From NCBI RefSeq assembly GCF_958979055.1, contig NC_084886.1, positions 12,386,654-12,450,653 on the forward strand: DNA of 64,000 nt, in the 5' to 3' direction. Shown here in pieces: positions 11,701 to 21,892 of the stretch. The DNA comes from Alnus glutinosa (Eukaryota > Streptophyta > Magnoliopsida > Fagales > Betulaceae). How positions within the stretch are numbered: the stretch's first letter is position 1; each line of letters begins with the position of its first letter. Both the position numbers and the translations under genes were made by a program. The notes below the pieces were generated by a model. It saw only the letters and a list, made by a program, of their open reading frames with translations, was not told the DNA's origin and did no database searches.

Positions 11701-12828
11701 GCATCTAAAATCCTTGATATCCACCTTCCTCACAACCCTTCTCCTGATCTATGGTCTTGGATCCCTTCCCCAACTGGCAGATTCTCAGTTAAATCAGCCT
11801 ATGAAGTGATCAATCCTTTATCCAGTTCCACCATCTCCCCTTTGTGCCCTTTGGATTGGAAGTTGCTGTGGAGTCTTAAGATCCAGTTTCGACTAAAGCA
11901 TTTTCTGTGGAAATTAGCTTGGAATATCTTGCCTATTAGACCTAATATTTTCAGGTTTTTGCATCAGCAAGATCCGGATATGCTCTGTTGCCCTTTTTGC
12001 CAACTCTCAGTGGAGTCTCTTCAACATATATTCTTGAGTTGCCCTTTCTCTAGAATTATGTGGCAGAATTCCCTCTGGCCTTTGCACACGGTTTCTTTCT
12101 CTTATTTGCCTTTTGTTGATTGGATTAAGGCTTTGCTTCGGCCTCATTTCTTTCTTGGCATCCCGGTGCAAGATGTGCATAGTTTTCAAATTTCTACTTT
12201 GGTGCTAATGGATCAGATTTGGTTTGCTAGGAATAAACTTATTCATGAAGCCATTACCCCTGTACCTCTCATTACTCTTAAATGTATCAAGAACATTACT
12301 CAGCATCACTTGCTGGCTTGGCAGAATAGCAACTTGGCTGATTGGGATCCTCCTCCCTTAGGTTCTTTTAAAGTCAACTTTGATGTGGCCATTCGTCCTA
12401 CTTTTGCAGTTGCTGCTGCAGTTCTCCGAGATCACTCTGGAAAATTTCTGGCAATAAATACTCTGAAGCTGCCCCCTATGGATGCCTTGATGGGTGAAGC
12501 CCATGCAGCATTATTGGCCTCCAGATTGGCTGTCTCAATGGGTTGTTCCCCCCTGATCATTGAAGGAGACTCTCTTCTCACTATTTTGGCTTTGAAAGAT
12601 CCTTTACTTTTCTCAGACTGGATCTCTGCACCAGTAATTTCTGACTCTCTTGTCCAATTGTATTCCATAAATGTTTGGAGTGCTCTTAAGATATCTAGAT
12701 GTGCTAATTTAGATGCACACCTTGTAGCTGGATGGGCCGCTTCCCACCTTGTGTTCGGAAGCATTCCCACTTTTTCACCTTTCATTTCCTCTATCAGATT
12801 AAGGAGTGGAAAGGATCCTCCTTTGTAA
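8721..12828 (+). pseudogene. LINE-2 ORF2: endonuclease-reverse transcriptase-RNase H, one frameshift
   Basis: This encodes a LINE replication polyprotein. ATG 8721 opens with MKILSWNCRGF, the AP-endonuclease start. The domain continues with LLIGDLNAILSSVEKSGG, RERLDRGL and SSSDHNPIL. The frame breaks at an A8 run (9616-9623): 8721-9713 is one frame, and the downstream frame runs open from there to TAA 12828. The total length is 1369 codons plus one base, so one A too many explains the break. Reverse transcriptase blocks: FRPISLTNFSYKIISKILAN, GLRQGDPLSPFLFILG, catalytic YADD at 10780-10791. A zf-RVT region (CCPFCQLSVESLQHIFLSCP) is encoded near 11980-12050, then RNase H (VNFDVA, GEAHAALLAS, IEGDS, LDAHLVAGWA). 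No other stop was seen. A sequencing error in the A run cannot be excluded. Confidence 0.92.
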
Positions 12829-12864
12829 TTTTCCCCTTTCCCCCTTTTTCCCATATTTGAATAG

Positions 12865-12901
<37 letters not shown>

Positions 12902-12904
12902 AAA

Positions 12905-13026
12905 AAAGTAAAAGATATAATTCTAAAAATAATCCCCAAAATATCATTTATTAAGATATTACAATGCTATTAATTAATTCAGGTACAATATTGATCGATC
13001 ATTTAACATATTCTCTTGCATCAGTT
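12905..13026. repeat. WAKL-unit spacer just upstream of the promoter block
   Basis: This resumes the spacer after LINE-2 and matches about 26570-26760, 48075-48190 and 55085-55230, including TTAAGATATTACAATGC. No gene. Confidence 0.7.
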
Positions 13027-13514
13027 TCCCGGCACTAGCTAGAAATGCATGAATGCAATGAGTTTTAGGCTTTTTCCGATATTCTATAGGGGCACGCGCG
13101 GAAGCACCTCGATGTATCTTAATTATATAATTCAATCTTGAAATTGAATGAAGGGCGTAGATGATAAAGTTGGCTGTTTGATCTTTGTCGAGTTAACAAA
13201 AGACAAATTCAGAAGTAAGCGCGTGGTTTCATCGATCTACTTTTTGGGATATATAAGACGCGCCCATGCAAAAGTCACAATGGTGGACCATCCATGTGCA
13301 AGGCATCATTTTCCTAATAATTTATGAGAGGTGATCAATAATGGCTGCTAGCTAGGCTGCTAGGTTCATGCACGGAAAGAACAGAATATTCCAGACGAAG
13401 ACAACTTGGTCTTCTTGGCGAATTTTAGAAGCACGGTAATGGCGTTGTATAAAGCGGGCCGGGCCGGGCCGGGGCCTGGGGCTTGTATCTAGCTGCTTAA
13501 CAATTCCGCCATCG
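13027..13514 (+). promoter_or_regulatory. Conserved upstream block (promoter) of WAKL1
   Basis: About 490 bp that recur, with changes, at 19783, 26758, 48195, 55443 and 63605. Shared landmarks are GGGGCACGCGCGGAAGCACC (13090-13109), AAGTAAGCGCGTGG (about 13213-13226), TATATAAGACGCGCCCATGC (about 13250-13269) and a GAAGAC...GTCTTC dyad near 13398-13418. Three of these contain CGCG cores of the kind bound by calmodulin-regulated CAMTA factors; that link is inference. The core-promoter stretch GCGGGCCGGGCCGGGCCGGG carries two extra GGGCC units compared with WAKL2 and WAKL3. Confidence 0.7.
13448..13453 (+). promoter_or_regulatory. TATA box of WAKL1
   Basis: TATAAA lies 62 bases before the ATG and is conserved before WAKL2, WAKL3 and WAKL5. 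Transcription would start about 30 bases downstream, giving a leader of some 30-35 bases. Confidence 0.65.
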
Positions 13515-16500
13515 ATGGCGGTGAAAAAGGTATTTCAGATCATGATTGTGCTCTTGTGTTCAATTGATGCAATATTATTTGTACAAGCAGCGGGTTTAGC
13601 AATTAGTAGTTCATGTGAAGCAAAAAGCTCATGTGGGAATGTTAGCAATATACCATACCCTTTTGGAATAGGAGCTGGTTGCTACATTGATGACTGGTTT
13701 GAAGTAGTTTGCAATGACTCTTTCAGCCCTCCCAAACCTTTCTTGCGGAGAATCAACCTGGAGGTGCTCAACTTTTCATATGGAATTGGAAGCAATTCTT
13801 CAGGAATTCGAAACACAGTTGGCGTCAATTATCCGACATTTTCTATTTGTAACAGTGATTCAAGCAAGAAAGAAAATGAGGAGTTATTAGCAAGCCCTTT
13901 CATCTTCTCTCAATCCCAAAACGCATTCATCGTCATGGGTTGCGACAACTTTGCCTCAATGAGGTCCTCAGACGATGGTTCAGTTATTGGGTGCATGTCA
14001 AATTGTGATGCGAGTATAGTAGTGATAAATAGTAGTACTTGCCTTGGCACTAGCTGCTGCCAAACCACAATTACTTCAGATCTCATTACGTTCGAGACAA
14101 ATATAGATCCAATAAATATTAGCAACCCTGTAACCGAAGGATGCAAGTCTGCATTCTTGGTAGAAGAAAAGTGGTTCAGGGATATTGGTTTATTAATAAA
14201 TAAGTCCTCCATTATGTCGCACGTTCCTGTGGTGTTGGAATGGGGGATTCTTAATACATCATTCTACACACTTCCAATAGCCAATAAGACCGCAGAAGAG
14301 TACTATTGTTATAATCATAATTATATTTCAGATAGCGAGTACCAGACCTCTTATACATGTTATTGCAATAAGGGCTTTGAAGGAAATCCCTATCTTGTTG
14401 GAGGATGTGGAGGTAAATTAAGTTTTTCTAGTCTATTTATCTCTTTAATTCTTCCTTCGATCTTCTTCTTTTTCGTGTTAAATAGTTCTATATATGAATT
14501 AAATTGTTCTATTGATGATCTTGTACGAAATAGTCAACTTCAATTTTGGTGCTGATCATATATATATTAGCTAACTAATAGCTAGATACTAATTAACTGT
14601 GTTTATGTCGTGTACATGTCAGATATTGACGAATGTGAGGTCCTGGGCGCGCGCGGAGTGTGTTTCAATAATGGATTCAGGAGTGGATACTGTGAAAATA
14701 CATATGGGTCTTACGTGTGTAGGATGCTTGATACCAACACTCGGGTTAAACTGCTCACAATAGGTATATATGTACATTTACTCGGATCAAAGTATAAACA
14801 AGTTAGCTTCCCATTTGATATGTATTTTTCTTTTTAAAAAGTGAGCCATAAATCTCATATTTTTGCAGTATTTAATTTCAAGCATGTGTAGTGGCAAATC
14901 TTTTCTTCTTTTCCTTTCTTTTTTTAATATTTTCTCGCACACTTTCTATGCAATCAATTTTCAATAAATATATATCCCTAAACTTCACTTATTACTATCT
15001 AGAAGGATGCTTCAAGTATAATTGATTTTGAGATATATTGGAACTTTAGGATCGGGATTTCTTGAAATTCTTAACAATTGTAGGAGCCTAGCAACAACTC
15101 TTAAATGTTGAAATGAACACTTACGATTTTGCCAACTCAATCATTTTGAGGCAATAATTTTTTGCATATTCTTTGACTATCCGATCAAAGAGAATGGTCG
15201 ACCTCCCCAAGTACTTTTGGGAGTGGCTGGATCACCGAGCTCAAAATTTTCGAGAAATGGCCAACCACACCATATAAGCTTTGAGGGTGGTCAACAACCT
15301 CCTAAAGGTTTTTGGGTTTGCCAAACCATCCCAAAAACTCATGAGGGGCCGACCAACCCATATAAGCCTCGAGTGGGTGGTTAGCCACCTCCTCAAGGCT
15401 TGAGGGGGTGGTTCAATCGCCATTCAAGGCTTATTGGAGTGGTCGAACATCTCCTTGGGATGGTCGACCACCCCAAAAATATCAAGGGATGTTGCACCCA
15501 ATCTCTCTAGGTGTTGGCTAAAGAAACTATTTTCTATAAGTTTTTTTTTGTTTTTTTTTTTTTTTTTTTTTAATTTTATTATTATTATTCAAAATCGTGA
15601 CCATTCATTTAAAGTAATGGCTACAATTTTAAAAATTGTAGGTAGAGGATTCTGATGCAAACCTTAAACATTCATGCTTTTTTTGTGTAATCATATTTCT
15701 CCTTCAACAACCCACTTTTACCATCTCCTTTTGGAATACTTCGATAGTCAAAATATATTAACTTACATTTTGTCACAGTATAGTTTTTCAGGCTAATTTC
15801 TAGCATTAAGAGTAGATATCTCTAAGTTTTAAGACAACGTTCTCAATCAAAACTATTGCTATAACCTTTTACTGCAATGAGTAATCTTCTTCTATTACAT
15901 TAATGTATTAAGCAGGTCTTAGCAGTGGCGGCCTTGGGCTATTGGTTCTACTTTTTGGTGGATGGTGGTCGTACAAAGTGATAAAGAAAAGGAGGATGAT
16001 TAAACAGAAGAACATGTTCTTCAAACGAAATGGTGGTTTATTGTTACAACAACAATTATCTTCACATGAAACAAATGTTGAGAATACCAAATTGTTTAAT
16101 TCAAAAGAATTGGAGAAGGCAACTGACCGTTTTAATGTGAATAGAATACTTGGCCAGGGAGGACAAGGCACCGTTTACAAAGGCATGTTGGTAGATGGAA
16201 GAATCGTTGCAGTGAAAAAGTCCAGGGTAATTGATAAAGGAAAACTCGAAGAATTCATAAATGAAGTTGTCATTCTTTCACAAATTAATCACAGGAATGT
16301 GGTTAAGCTAATTGGATGTTGTTTGGAGACGGAAGTTCCTTTGCTAGTTTATGAATACGTTCCTAATGGAACTCTTTTCCAATATGTCCATCACCAAACA
16401 GAAGAGTTTCCACTAACATGGGATATGCGCTTACAAATTGCAACAGAAGTTGCAGGAGCTCTCTTTTACTTACACTCAGCAGCTTCCTCGCCCATTTATC

Positions 16501-17105
16501 ATCGGGACATTAAGTCTACAAACATACTCTTAGATGATAAATATAGAGCTAAGGTAGCTGACTTTGGAACTTCAAGATCCGTCACTATTGACCAAACACA
16601 CTTAACCACCCTAGTGCATGGCACTTTTGGATACTTAGACCCTGAGTATTTCCAATCAAGCCAGTTTACAGAAAAGAGTGATGTTTATAGTTTTGGTGTT
16701 GTCCTTGCTGAGCTGTTAACCGGCAAAAAAGCGATCTCTTCAACGAGCACACAAGAATCCAAAAGTTTAGCCACATATTTCATTGAATCCGTGGAGGAGA
16801 ACAATTTGTTTGATATTCTTGATAGTCGAGTTTTGAAAGAAGGTAAGAAAGAAGATATCATTACAGTCGCAAACCTTACGAAAAGGTGCTTGTACTTAAA
16901 CGGGAAGAAACGTCCAACAATGAAAGAAGTCGCAATGGAGTTGGAAGCCGTTCAAATGTCGCAAAAAGCTCCTAACCTTCAACAAAACTATGAAGAGCTT
17001 GAATATGTCAAAGCAGAAATGTACGAGCCATGGGATGTTCCCTCATCAACAATGTCAACCTCATCTCTAGACGTTCAACCATTATTGTCTTCCCAATCAG
17101 TATAA
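13515..17105 (+). CDS. WAKL1: wall-associated receptor kinase-like protein, complete, three exons
   Basis: WAK-family proteins bind pectin fragments in the cell wall and signal through a cytoplasmic Ser/Thr kinase. Exons inferred by eye: 13515-14412, 14623-14763 and 15916-17105, with GT-AG borders and phases that join to exactly 742 codons plus stop. Domains: signal peptide 1-26 ([20 protein letters not shown]), a GUB_WAK-like galacturonan-binding region with [11 protein letters not shown], an EGF-like module at about 300-346 starting DIDECE, a short membrane span at about 350-370 ([13 protein letters not shown]), and the kinase. The kinase has G-loop GQGGQG from 426, ATP lysine K447, HRD 542-544 and DFG from D562, with [10 protein letters not shown] in the activation segment. 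All catalytic residues are present, so it is probably active. It is the only intact member of the array; paralogues WAKL2-5 are broken or partial. Intron 2 (1152 bp) carries a GGGTGGTC repeat tract. Confidence 0.9.
15190..15485. repeat. Degenerate GGGTGGTC/GACCACCC repeat tract in WAKL1 intron 2
   Basis: An irregular minisatellite-like tract with many copies of TGGTCGACC, GGTGGTT and CCACCCC separated by AAGGCTT-like links. Related tracts lie at equivalent intron positions in WAKL2 (28775-29000) and WAKL4 (56866-57090), and elsewhere at 24430-25070 and 59440-59610. It is noncoding and followed by a T-run. Confidence 0.75.
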
Positions 17106-17140
17106 ATTAGTATTTGTTTAATGTAATGTTGTAGGCTACA

Positions 17141-17146
17141 AATAAA
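17141..17146 (+). terminator. Putative poly(A) signal of WAKL1
   Basis: AATAAA lies 36 bases after the stop codon, preceded by a T/G-rich stretch containing TGTAATGTTGTA, which fits plant far-upstream elements. Inference only. Confidence 0.4.
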
Positions 17147-17384
17147 CCTTGTCCGCTTCAACCCAGAATTAACTCCAATAGCTGTAGGGTTTTTTCTATG
17201 ATTTGAATGAGGATAAATAAACTAGGAGAATATTTGAATTTGATTAAAGTTTGAGAACACTTAATATTATTGATAATAACTTCCAAGTCTTGATCATTTT
17301 CTTCCTTATTAACTATAATTTCTTCATTTGAAGACACAATCCTCACTGTCTGACAATAATATTATTGATTTCCATGAGAAATAC

Positions 17385-18445
17385 TATACAGTTTTGGTTC
17401 AAGGTTGGCAGTGGAAGGAATATTTTTCTATGGTTTGATCAATGGCATCCTTTTGCATATCTTCTTGATAAGTTTGCTTACTGAGTGGTTTATGACTCGG
17501 GTTTTCCTCTAGGGGCTAAGCTCTCTATCATTCTTAGAGAAGGATCTTGGCATTGGCCTTTTGCTCGCTCTGAGGATATAGTTGAGATTCAATGTAGGCT
17601 TGATGAAGTGATTATTGGGGATGCCAACTTGCCAGTTTGGAATTCTAGCAATGGGATCTACTCATGTGCTGCTACGTGGGAGGTTTTGAGAGAAAAGAAG
17701 CCCCTTGTAATTTGGTGGAAGCTGGTGTGGTTCTCCATGGCCATCCCTAAACATTCATTTATCTTTTGGTTGGTTTTTTGTGATGCTTTTGTTACTAAAC
17801 AGAGAATGTGTGCTTGGGGATATGCTGGTCCTTCAAATTGCCTTTCTTGTTATGGCTGTATGGAGAGTTGTGATGATCTCTTCTTCCACTGTGGATTTAG
17901 CAGACGGATATGGTACTGTCATTCTTGATTGTGGGTTTTCTAATCCTCCTTTTGACTGGGACTCAGTTGTGGCGTGGAGTGTTGCTAAGCTAAAGGGTAA
18001 AAGTCTCAAAGTTTGACTTGCTAAACTTTGCCTAGGTGCTTGCATCTATCATCTTTGGAGACAAAGAAATGCCCTGCTTCATGGAAACTTCCCCCGGTCC
18101 GAGGAAGCTATTGTCAGCCAAATAAGATGGGAGGTGCGATCCAGGATTTTGGCTAGGAAATTGGTTCAGATTGAAGCTAAGGACAGGCCTCTTATTCACT
18201 GTTGGAACCTCCATTCACTTTTGTAAATGTTTGGTTCTGTTTGTACTTGGAGGGGATGTTTTAGTTTCTGCTGTTTGTCCTTATTGGAGTGTTGATTTGC
18301 TGGTTTTAGCTGCTGTTGCTGCTTGTAGTGTTTTGTTCCTTGTTGCTGGGTTGGGTCTGTGATTCTTTAGTTATTGTGATGGTAGGTGAAAATGGGTACT
18401 TGTGAGGAGGTTTTTTTTTTTTTTTATTATTATTTTTTTTTTTCC
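17385..18445 (+). mobile_element. LINE-3: 5'-truncated LINE fragment
   Basis: This starts within the ORF2 region after reverse transcriptase (VGSGRNIFLWFDQWHP near 17403) and continues in frame 17485-17928 with the zf-RVT region (WKLVWFSMAIPKHSFIFWL, CLSCYGCMESCDDLFFHC). After a frameshift it reads IYHLWRQRNALLHG at about 18048. An in-frame stop splits it at 17490 and another at 18014. No RNase H domain follows, so it belongs to a different LINE lineage from LINE-1 and LINE-2. The 3' end is T-rich, without a clear A tail. Confidence 0.85.
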
Positions 18446-19380
18446 TCTTTTGATTATATATTTATAAATTTCTGATGTGGCAAAAGTCTGCGTAAACGTC
18501 ACGTTAGTTTCTAAAGAATTTATACTAAATTGTTTAGTACTGCAGTATAACTCTTAACAAAATTTTACTTTTTAAAAAATAAAATATGAATGGATTGAAT
18601 TAAAAACTAAGTTTCTAAAAGTGTAGGTGTCCAAAGCTCATTTACAGGGCAATGATAATAACTTGAATTTAGTGTATCTTTTTCTTCTTGTCCATTATGC
18701 TTTATGCACCTTGATTAAATATCGTCACACAGAATTGCCAAGCACTGTTACAGTCTTACTCCCACCGCCTTCCGAAACTCGCCCAACTAAAAAACAAGTC
18801 AATTAGCATGTCCTTAATTGAGTGATCAAAACATGTCTACCCTATGGTTGACCCTCTTACATCATGTGTACGTTCCTTCCCCTTCATGCTCCCCGCTATT
18901 AAAAGTCCGCACAACCCATTCAACAAAACTAGCTTCTAACAATCTAGTGCCTTGGATCACTCTTATCTAACTTAATATAAACAGATACACACCCTAGCTT
19001 AGTGCAACCCAAAAACATCCAGGATATCAACACCATTAACCAAGCACAATAAAATATATACATTAGCCATGAGTCCACTAAAGAGTAACATTAGAAATTA
19101 TATTTTTATTTTGCAATTATCTCACAATATTGATATGAAAGTCTCAATCAACCATTGAATCAGTAAAACATACTAATAACCTACCCAGCAGATTTCAGGC
19201 CAAAATGCGATCAAATCCAACAATGAGATTGCAATCAAAATAACACAAGAATTACAGATCCGATCCTCAAGGACATTTGGTCCTCACCTATGGTTAAATA
19301 CATCTCACACCGCTATCATAATTTCAGGAAGATCCTTCCAAACGGGCCAAAACATTCAAAGCACCATAATTGTGAAGTAA
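18446..19380. other. Intergenic, no gene seen
   Basis: AT-rich unique-looking sequence between LINE-3 and a MITE. I saw no coding motif, RNA gene or clear repeat here. Confidence 0.5.
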
Positions 19381-19525
19381 TGCTAGGGATCATCTTTTTA
19401 TCATCTTAAATTGATGAGGCTCTTAAAATTGTCATTAAATTTGAAATAGATCATTGAATTTTGATACAATGGTAATTTTAAAGGCCACATCAACTTTAGA
19501 AGGATAATAATATGGCCTCTAATAT
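19381..19525. mobile_element. Small MITE, TA target duplication (Stowaway-like size)
   Basis: About 145 bp with imperfect inverted ends (ATGCTAGGGATCATC against the complement of GGCCTCTAATAT) and internal inverted arms (TTGATGAGGCTCTTAAAATT, AATTTTAAAGGCCACATCAA). TA flanks both ends. It resembles the MITE at 56117-56288, which shares GATGTGGCTCTTAAAAT. Confidence 0.6.
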
Positions 19526-19782
19526 TACTAAACAATCGTGCTTAAACCTGCAGTATTTCATCCCGCCATAAAAAACAGAGTGAACCCTGCATCAAACACC
19601 TACAGCAAATCCATACCAAACACCTATAACTTTTCTCGACAAAATCTTTGGAAATTTCAACTCAATCACTAAGCTCCACAAAGAAAATCCATAACTAGCC
19701 TTCCAATTCGAGCAGCAATCACTAAAATTCAACCATGACCACCAACACCTAAATTGAATTGCCAATAACAGTGTCAAGTTAA

Positions 19783-20056
19783 AAGACAAATTCAGAAGTA
19801 AGCGCGTGGCTTCATCGATCTACTTGGGAGGATATATAAGACGCGCCCATGCAAAAGTCACAATTGTGGACCATCCATGTGCATGGGATCATTTTCCTAG
19901 TAATTTATGAGAGGTGATCAATAATGGCTGCTGGCTAGGTTCATGCACAGAAAGAACAGACTATTCCAGACGAAGACAATTACTTGGTCTTCTTAATTGG
20001 CAACTTCATAGATCTTCTTGGCGATCGACTTTTAGAAGGACGGTAATGGCATCAAG
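19783..20056 (+). promoter_or_regulatory. Orphan copy of the WAKL upstream block
   Basis: This matches WAKL1 13200-13440 closely: AAATTCAGAAGTAAGCGCGT, TATATAAGACGCGCCCATGC and the GAAGAC...GTCTTC dyad. It ends at AAGGACGGTAATGGCATCAA with no TATAAA-GCGGGCC core and no WAKL exon after it. It is a relic of a deleted array member. Confidence 0.8.
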
Positions 20057-20389
20057 GGGTTCGTCTTTATTCGGTTATTTATTGTTTTATGTTACAATCT
20101 TTGATATGAGTCCTCCCATAAGAAGGTGATCAGATCCGAAGATACAAAAGAAAGCAGTGTGTCTGTGAAATTGGTGTACGTTGTTCTTTCAAGGGGTATT
20201 GCATCTTTCAATGGGTTTTGACTTTTCAATCTATAATATGTAAATGATTCTTAAATATTTTGGTTGGTGGCTTGAAAATTCCCGTTGAACCCATCATAGG
20301 ATCGATTTGCACAAAGTTTGGCCTCCTCTGAACTCTGAAGACTGAAATGAGGCTCTGTCTACCCTTGAACTTTCAAAAGGCGGCGGCGG

Positions 20390-20720
20390 CGGCTAAGGAA
20401 ACAACACTAAAAAATTGAGAAAATTGACAGAAATTGTTTCTAACAGTAAACAATGCTAAAAAAATTTGATTTTAGTGTCGTTTACTGTTTAAATGATATT
20501 AAATATAATTTTTTTTTGTGTCATTTACTAAATAAATAGTGTAGTTCACTAATCAAGCGACACTAATTGTTTAGTGTCGTTTGAACAAAATCGACTTTAA
20601 TTAATGTCGCTTGAACAGTAAAATAACTCTAATTTGGAGTTTTAACCCTATGATTAATAACCTTTCAAAAGCGACACTCAACCCTATGAGTCAGAAAATT
20701 AGTAATGCCCTTGATGTAAG
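20390..20720. repeat. Noncoding relic shared with the unit-3 junction
   Basis: It contains repeated AGTGTCGTTT and GCGACACT motifs in both orientations, like the subterminal repeats of CACTA-type elements. The last part (CCCTATGATTAATAA, GAGTCAGAAAATTAGTAAT) also occurs at about 48793-48960 after WAKL3, so this order is a property of the duplicated unit. Confidence 0.5.
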
Positions 20721-20724
20721 ACCA

Positions 20725-21047
20725 CTCCCAATAGCTTGTCTATTTCTCAATCTAAAATAACTAACCAAAACTCACTTTATCTAGTTTAGCTAGATGAATA
20801 TTTTAAAATGCATCATCCATCCGATTATCTATTCTTAACTCTATATTATTTCTTTATTACTTTTTACTATTTTTTATTAATAAGTTGAAAGGTGAAAGAA
20901 ATGTGAAAGGTGAAAGGTGAAAGAAAAAACAATAAAATAATTATAGATCTGTGAACAGTGCAACTCCACATGTAGAGTTGTACTATTCACAAATGGATGC
21001 TAAATCTATTCTAGCTTTTGAATAGATAAGCTAATGAATGACGTTTT
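20725..21047. mobile_element. Probable MITE with CCAATAGCTTGTCTATT-type ends
   Basis: The left end ACCACTCCCAATAGCTTGTC and the complement of the right end TAGATAAGCTAATGAATGAC are similar inverted repeats. The inside is AT-rich and noncoding, with a small inner dyad (CAACTCCACATGTAGAGTTG). No clear target duplication was made out. Confidence 0.5.
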
Positions 21048-21070
21048 TTGCACTTTCATTATCTATTATA

Positions 21071-21225
21071 GCCATATATCTGCTTGACTGCTTTAATTAC
21101 GTTCCAATTCAAGCAGCATGAACATTCTTTGAAAAACAAATATAGACCTCAAATGCATAATAAAAGTCTCTTAAGCTTGTTTTGGGACTTGTTCAAAGTC
21201 GTTCTCATTCGTTTCTAATAATATT
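21071..21225. repeat. WAKL-unit spacer relic
   Basis: It matches 1-108 plus 6192-6230, and about 49000-49150 (AATGCATAATAAAAGTCTC, GTTCAAAGTCGTTCTCATTC). It has no LINE at the LINE-1 target site, so it is another empty-site copy. Confidence 0.7.
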
Positions 21226-21737
21226 TATTTATTTATTTTTGTTAAATTTTTAATTTTATTTATATTATTATCAATGCCAAATTTGCCATTAAATTCCTAC
21301 ACCATACAAAATATTCCACTCTCTTTGAGTAAAATATGATTCACATTTAATTAAAAATATGAATTACAAGAAGTATACATATGTTCAAGCCTAGCAACTA
21401 AAGTTCACATTCAACATAAATTACACTCAATCATTACACCTTATTCCACATTGTTTGATACACAGTTGCTTCTTCTTCTTCTTGGATCATGTACTTGCTT
21501 TCTTGTCGTTAAAAGGTTTTTGTAAAGTTTAAGAAAGCACTCTTTATATATAACTAGAGTATAGATTGTCAAACATATAACAAATTATTATGATACCAAA
21601 AAAAAAAGAAAGAAAGGAATTTGATATAAATCACTAAATGGTGACCTATTCTAAATATGTCAAAAGGTATTAATTAGTATGTGCAAAACTAAATAGAAAC
21701 TAAAAGAGGTGTGCATTAAGTAGACAGCCTTACATAC

Positions 21738-21855
21738 CTTTCTAGAGAGAACTGTAAGAATATCCAACCACTCATGCGGGGATGGAAAATCGCAGAATAG
21801 AAGGCGATCTAGCCTACCAGGTCTGAACAGTGCAGCATCAAGTAAATCTGGTCTA
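21738..21855 (-). pseudogene. PEX1: Isolated exon of the peroxisomal AAA ATPase PEX1
   Basis: PEX1 with PEX6 extracts the PEX5 receptor from the peroxisome membrane. On the minus strand a 118-bp exon lies between a CAG acceptor and a GTATG donor. It encodes [20 protein letters not shown] followed by [19 protein letters not shown], the second region of homology of the PEX1 D2 AAA module, including the sensor-side RPGRLDR. Residue changes such as LF for LL and EW for ER suggest relaxed selection. Neighbouring exons are not recognisable: at 21960-22080 there is only a faint KRGH-like relic. Just upstream of the exon its first 20 bases are duplicated around a T12/A12 run. It is a gene fragment, not a working gene. 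Assignment to PEX1 is from memory of the family. Confidence 0.75.
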
Positions 21856-21892
21856 CTGTTTTTTTTTTTTACAAGTAAATCTGGTATACTGT
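21839..21892. repeat. 20-bp duplication flanking a poly-T run at the PEX1 exon border
   Basis: CAAGTAAATCTGGTCTACTG (21839-21858) and CAAGTAAATCTGGTATACTG (21872-21891) differ at one base and bracket a short T-run plus AC. The structure looks like a target-site duplication around a tail-only retroposon insertion. Confidence 0.7.

Larger units (their letters stand above)
7784..12904 (+). mobile_element. LINE-2: nearly intact LINE lacking a visible ORF1
   Basis: A non-LTR element of about 5.1 kb with a 3' run of about 34 A (12866-12899). The probable target duplication AAAGTAAAA lies at 7775-7783 and 12905-12913; because both sides are A-rich the exact ends are uncertain by a few bases. The paralogous empty site lies near 48060 and 55060. 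The element has a leader of about 0.9 kb with two repeat blocks and one long ORF2-type frame of 1368 codons broken only by a single-base shift. No DUF4283 or CCHC-containing ORF1 is present. It is much better preserved than LINE-1, so it inserted later. Confidence 0.9.

Noticed and set aside
12432-12947. 171-codon minus-strand frame with a poly-Phe stretch
   Set aside because: It is the antisense shadow of LINE-2 RNase H and its poly-A tail.
13910-14212. Antisense frame within WAKL1 exon 1 (and 27542-27973 in WAKL2)
   Set aside because: Shadow of the exon; conservation follows the sense strand only.
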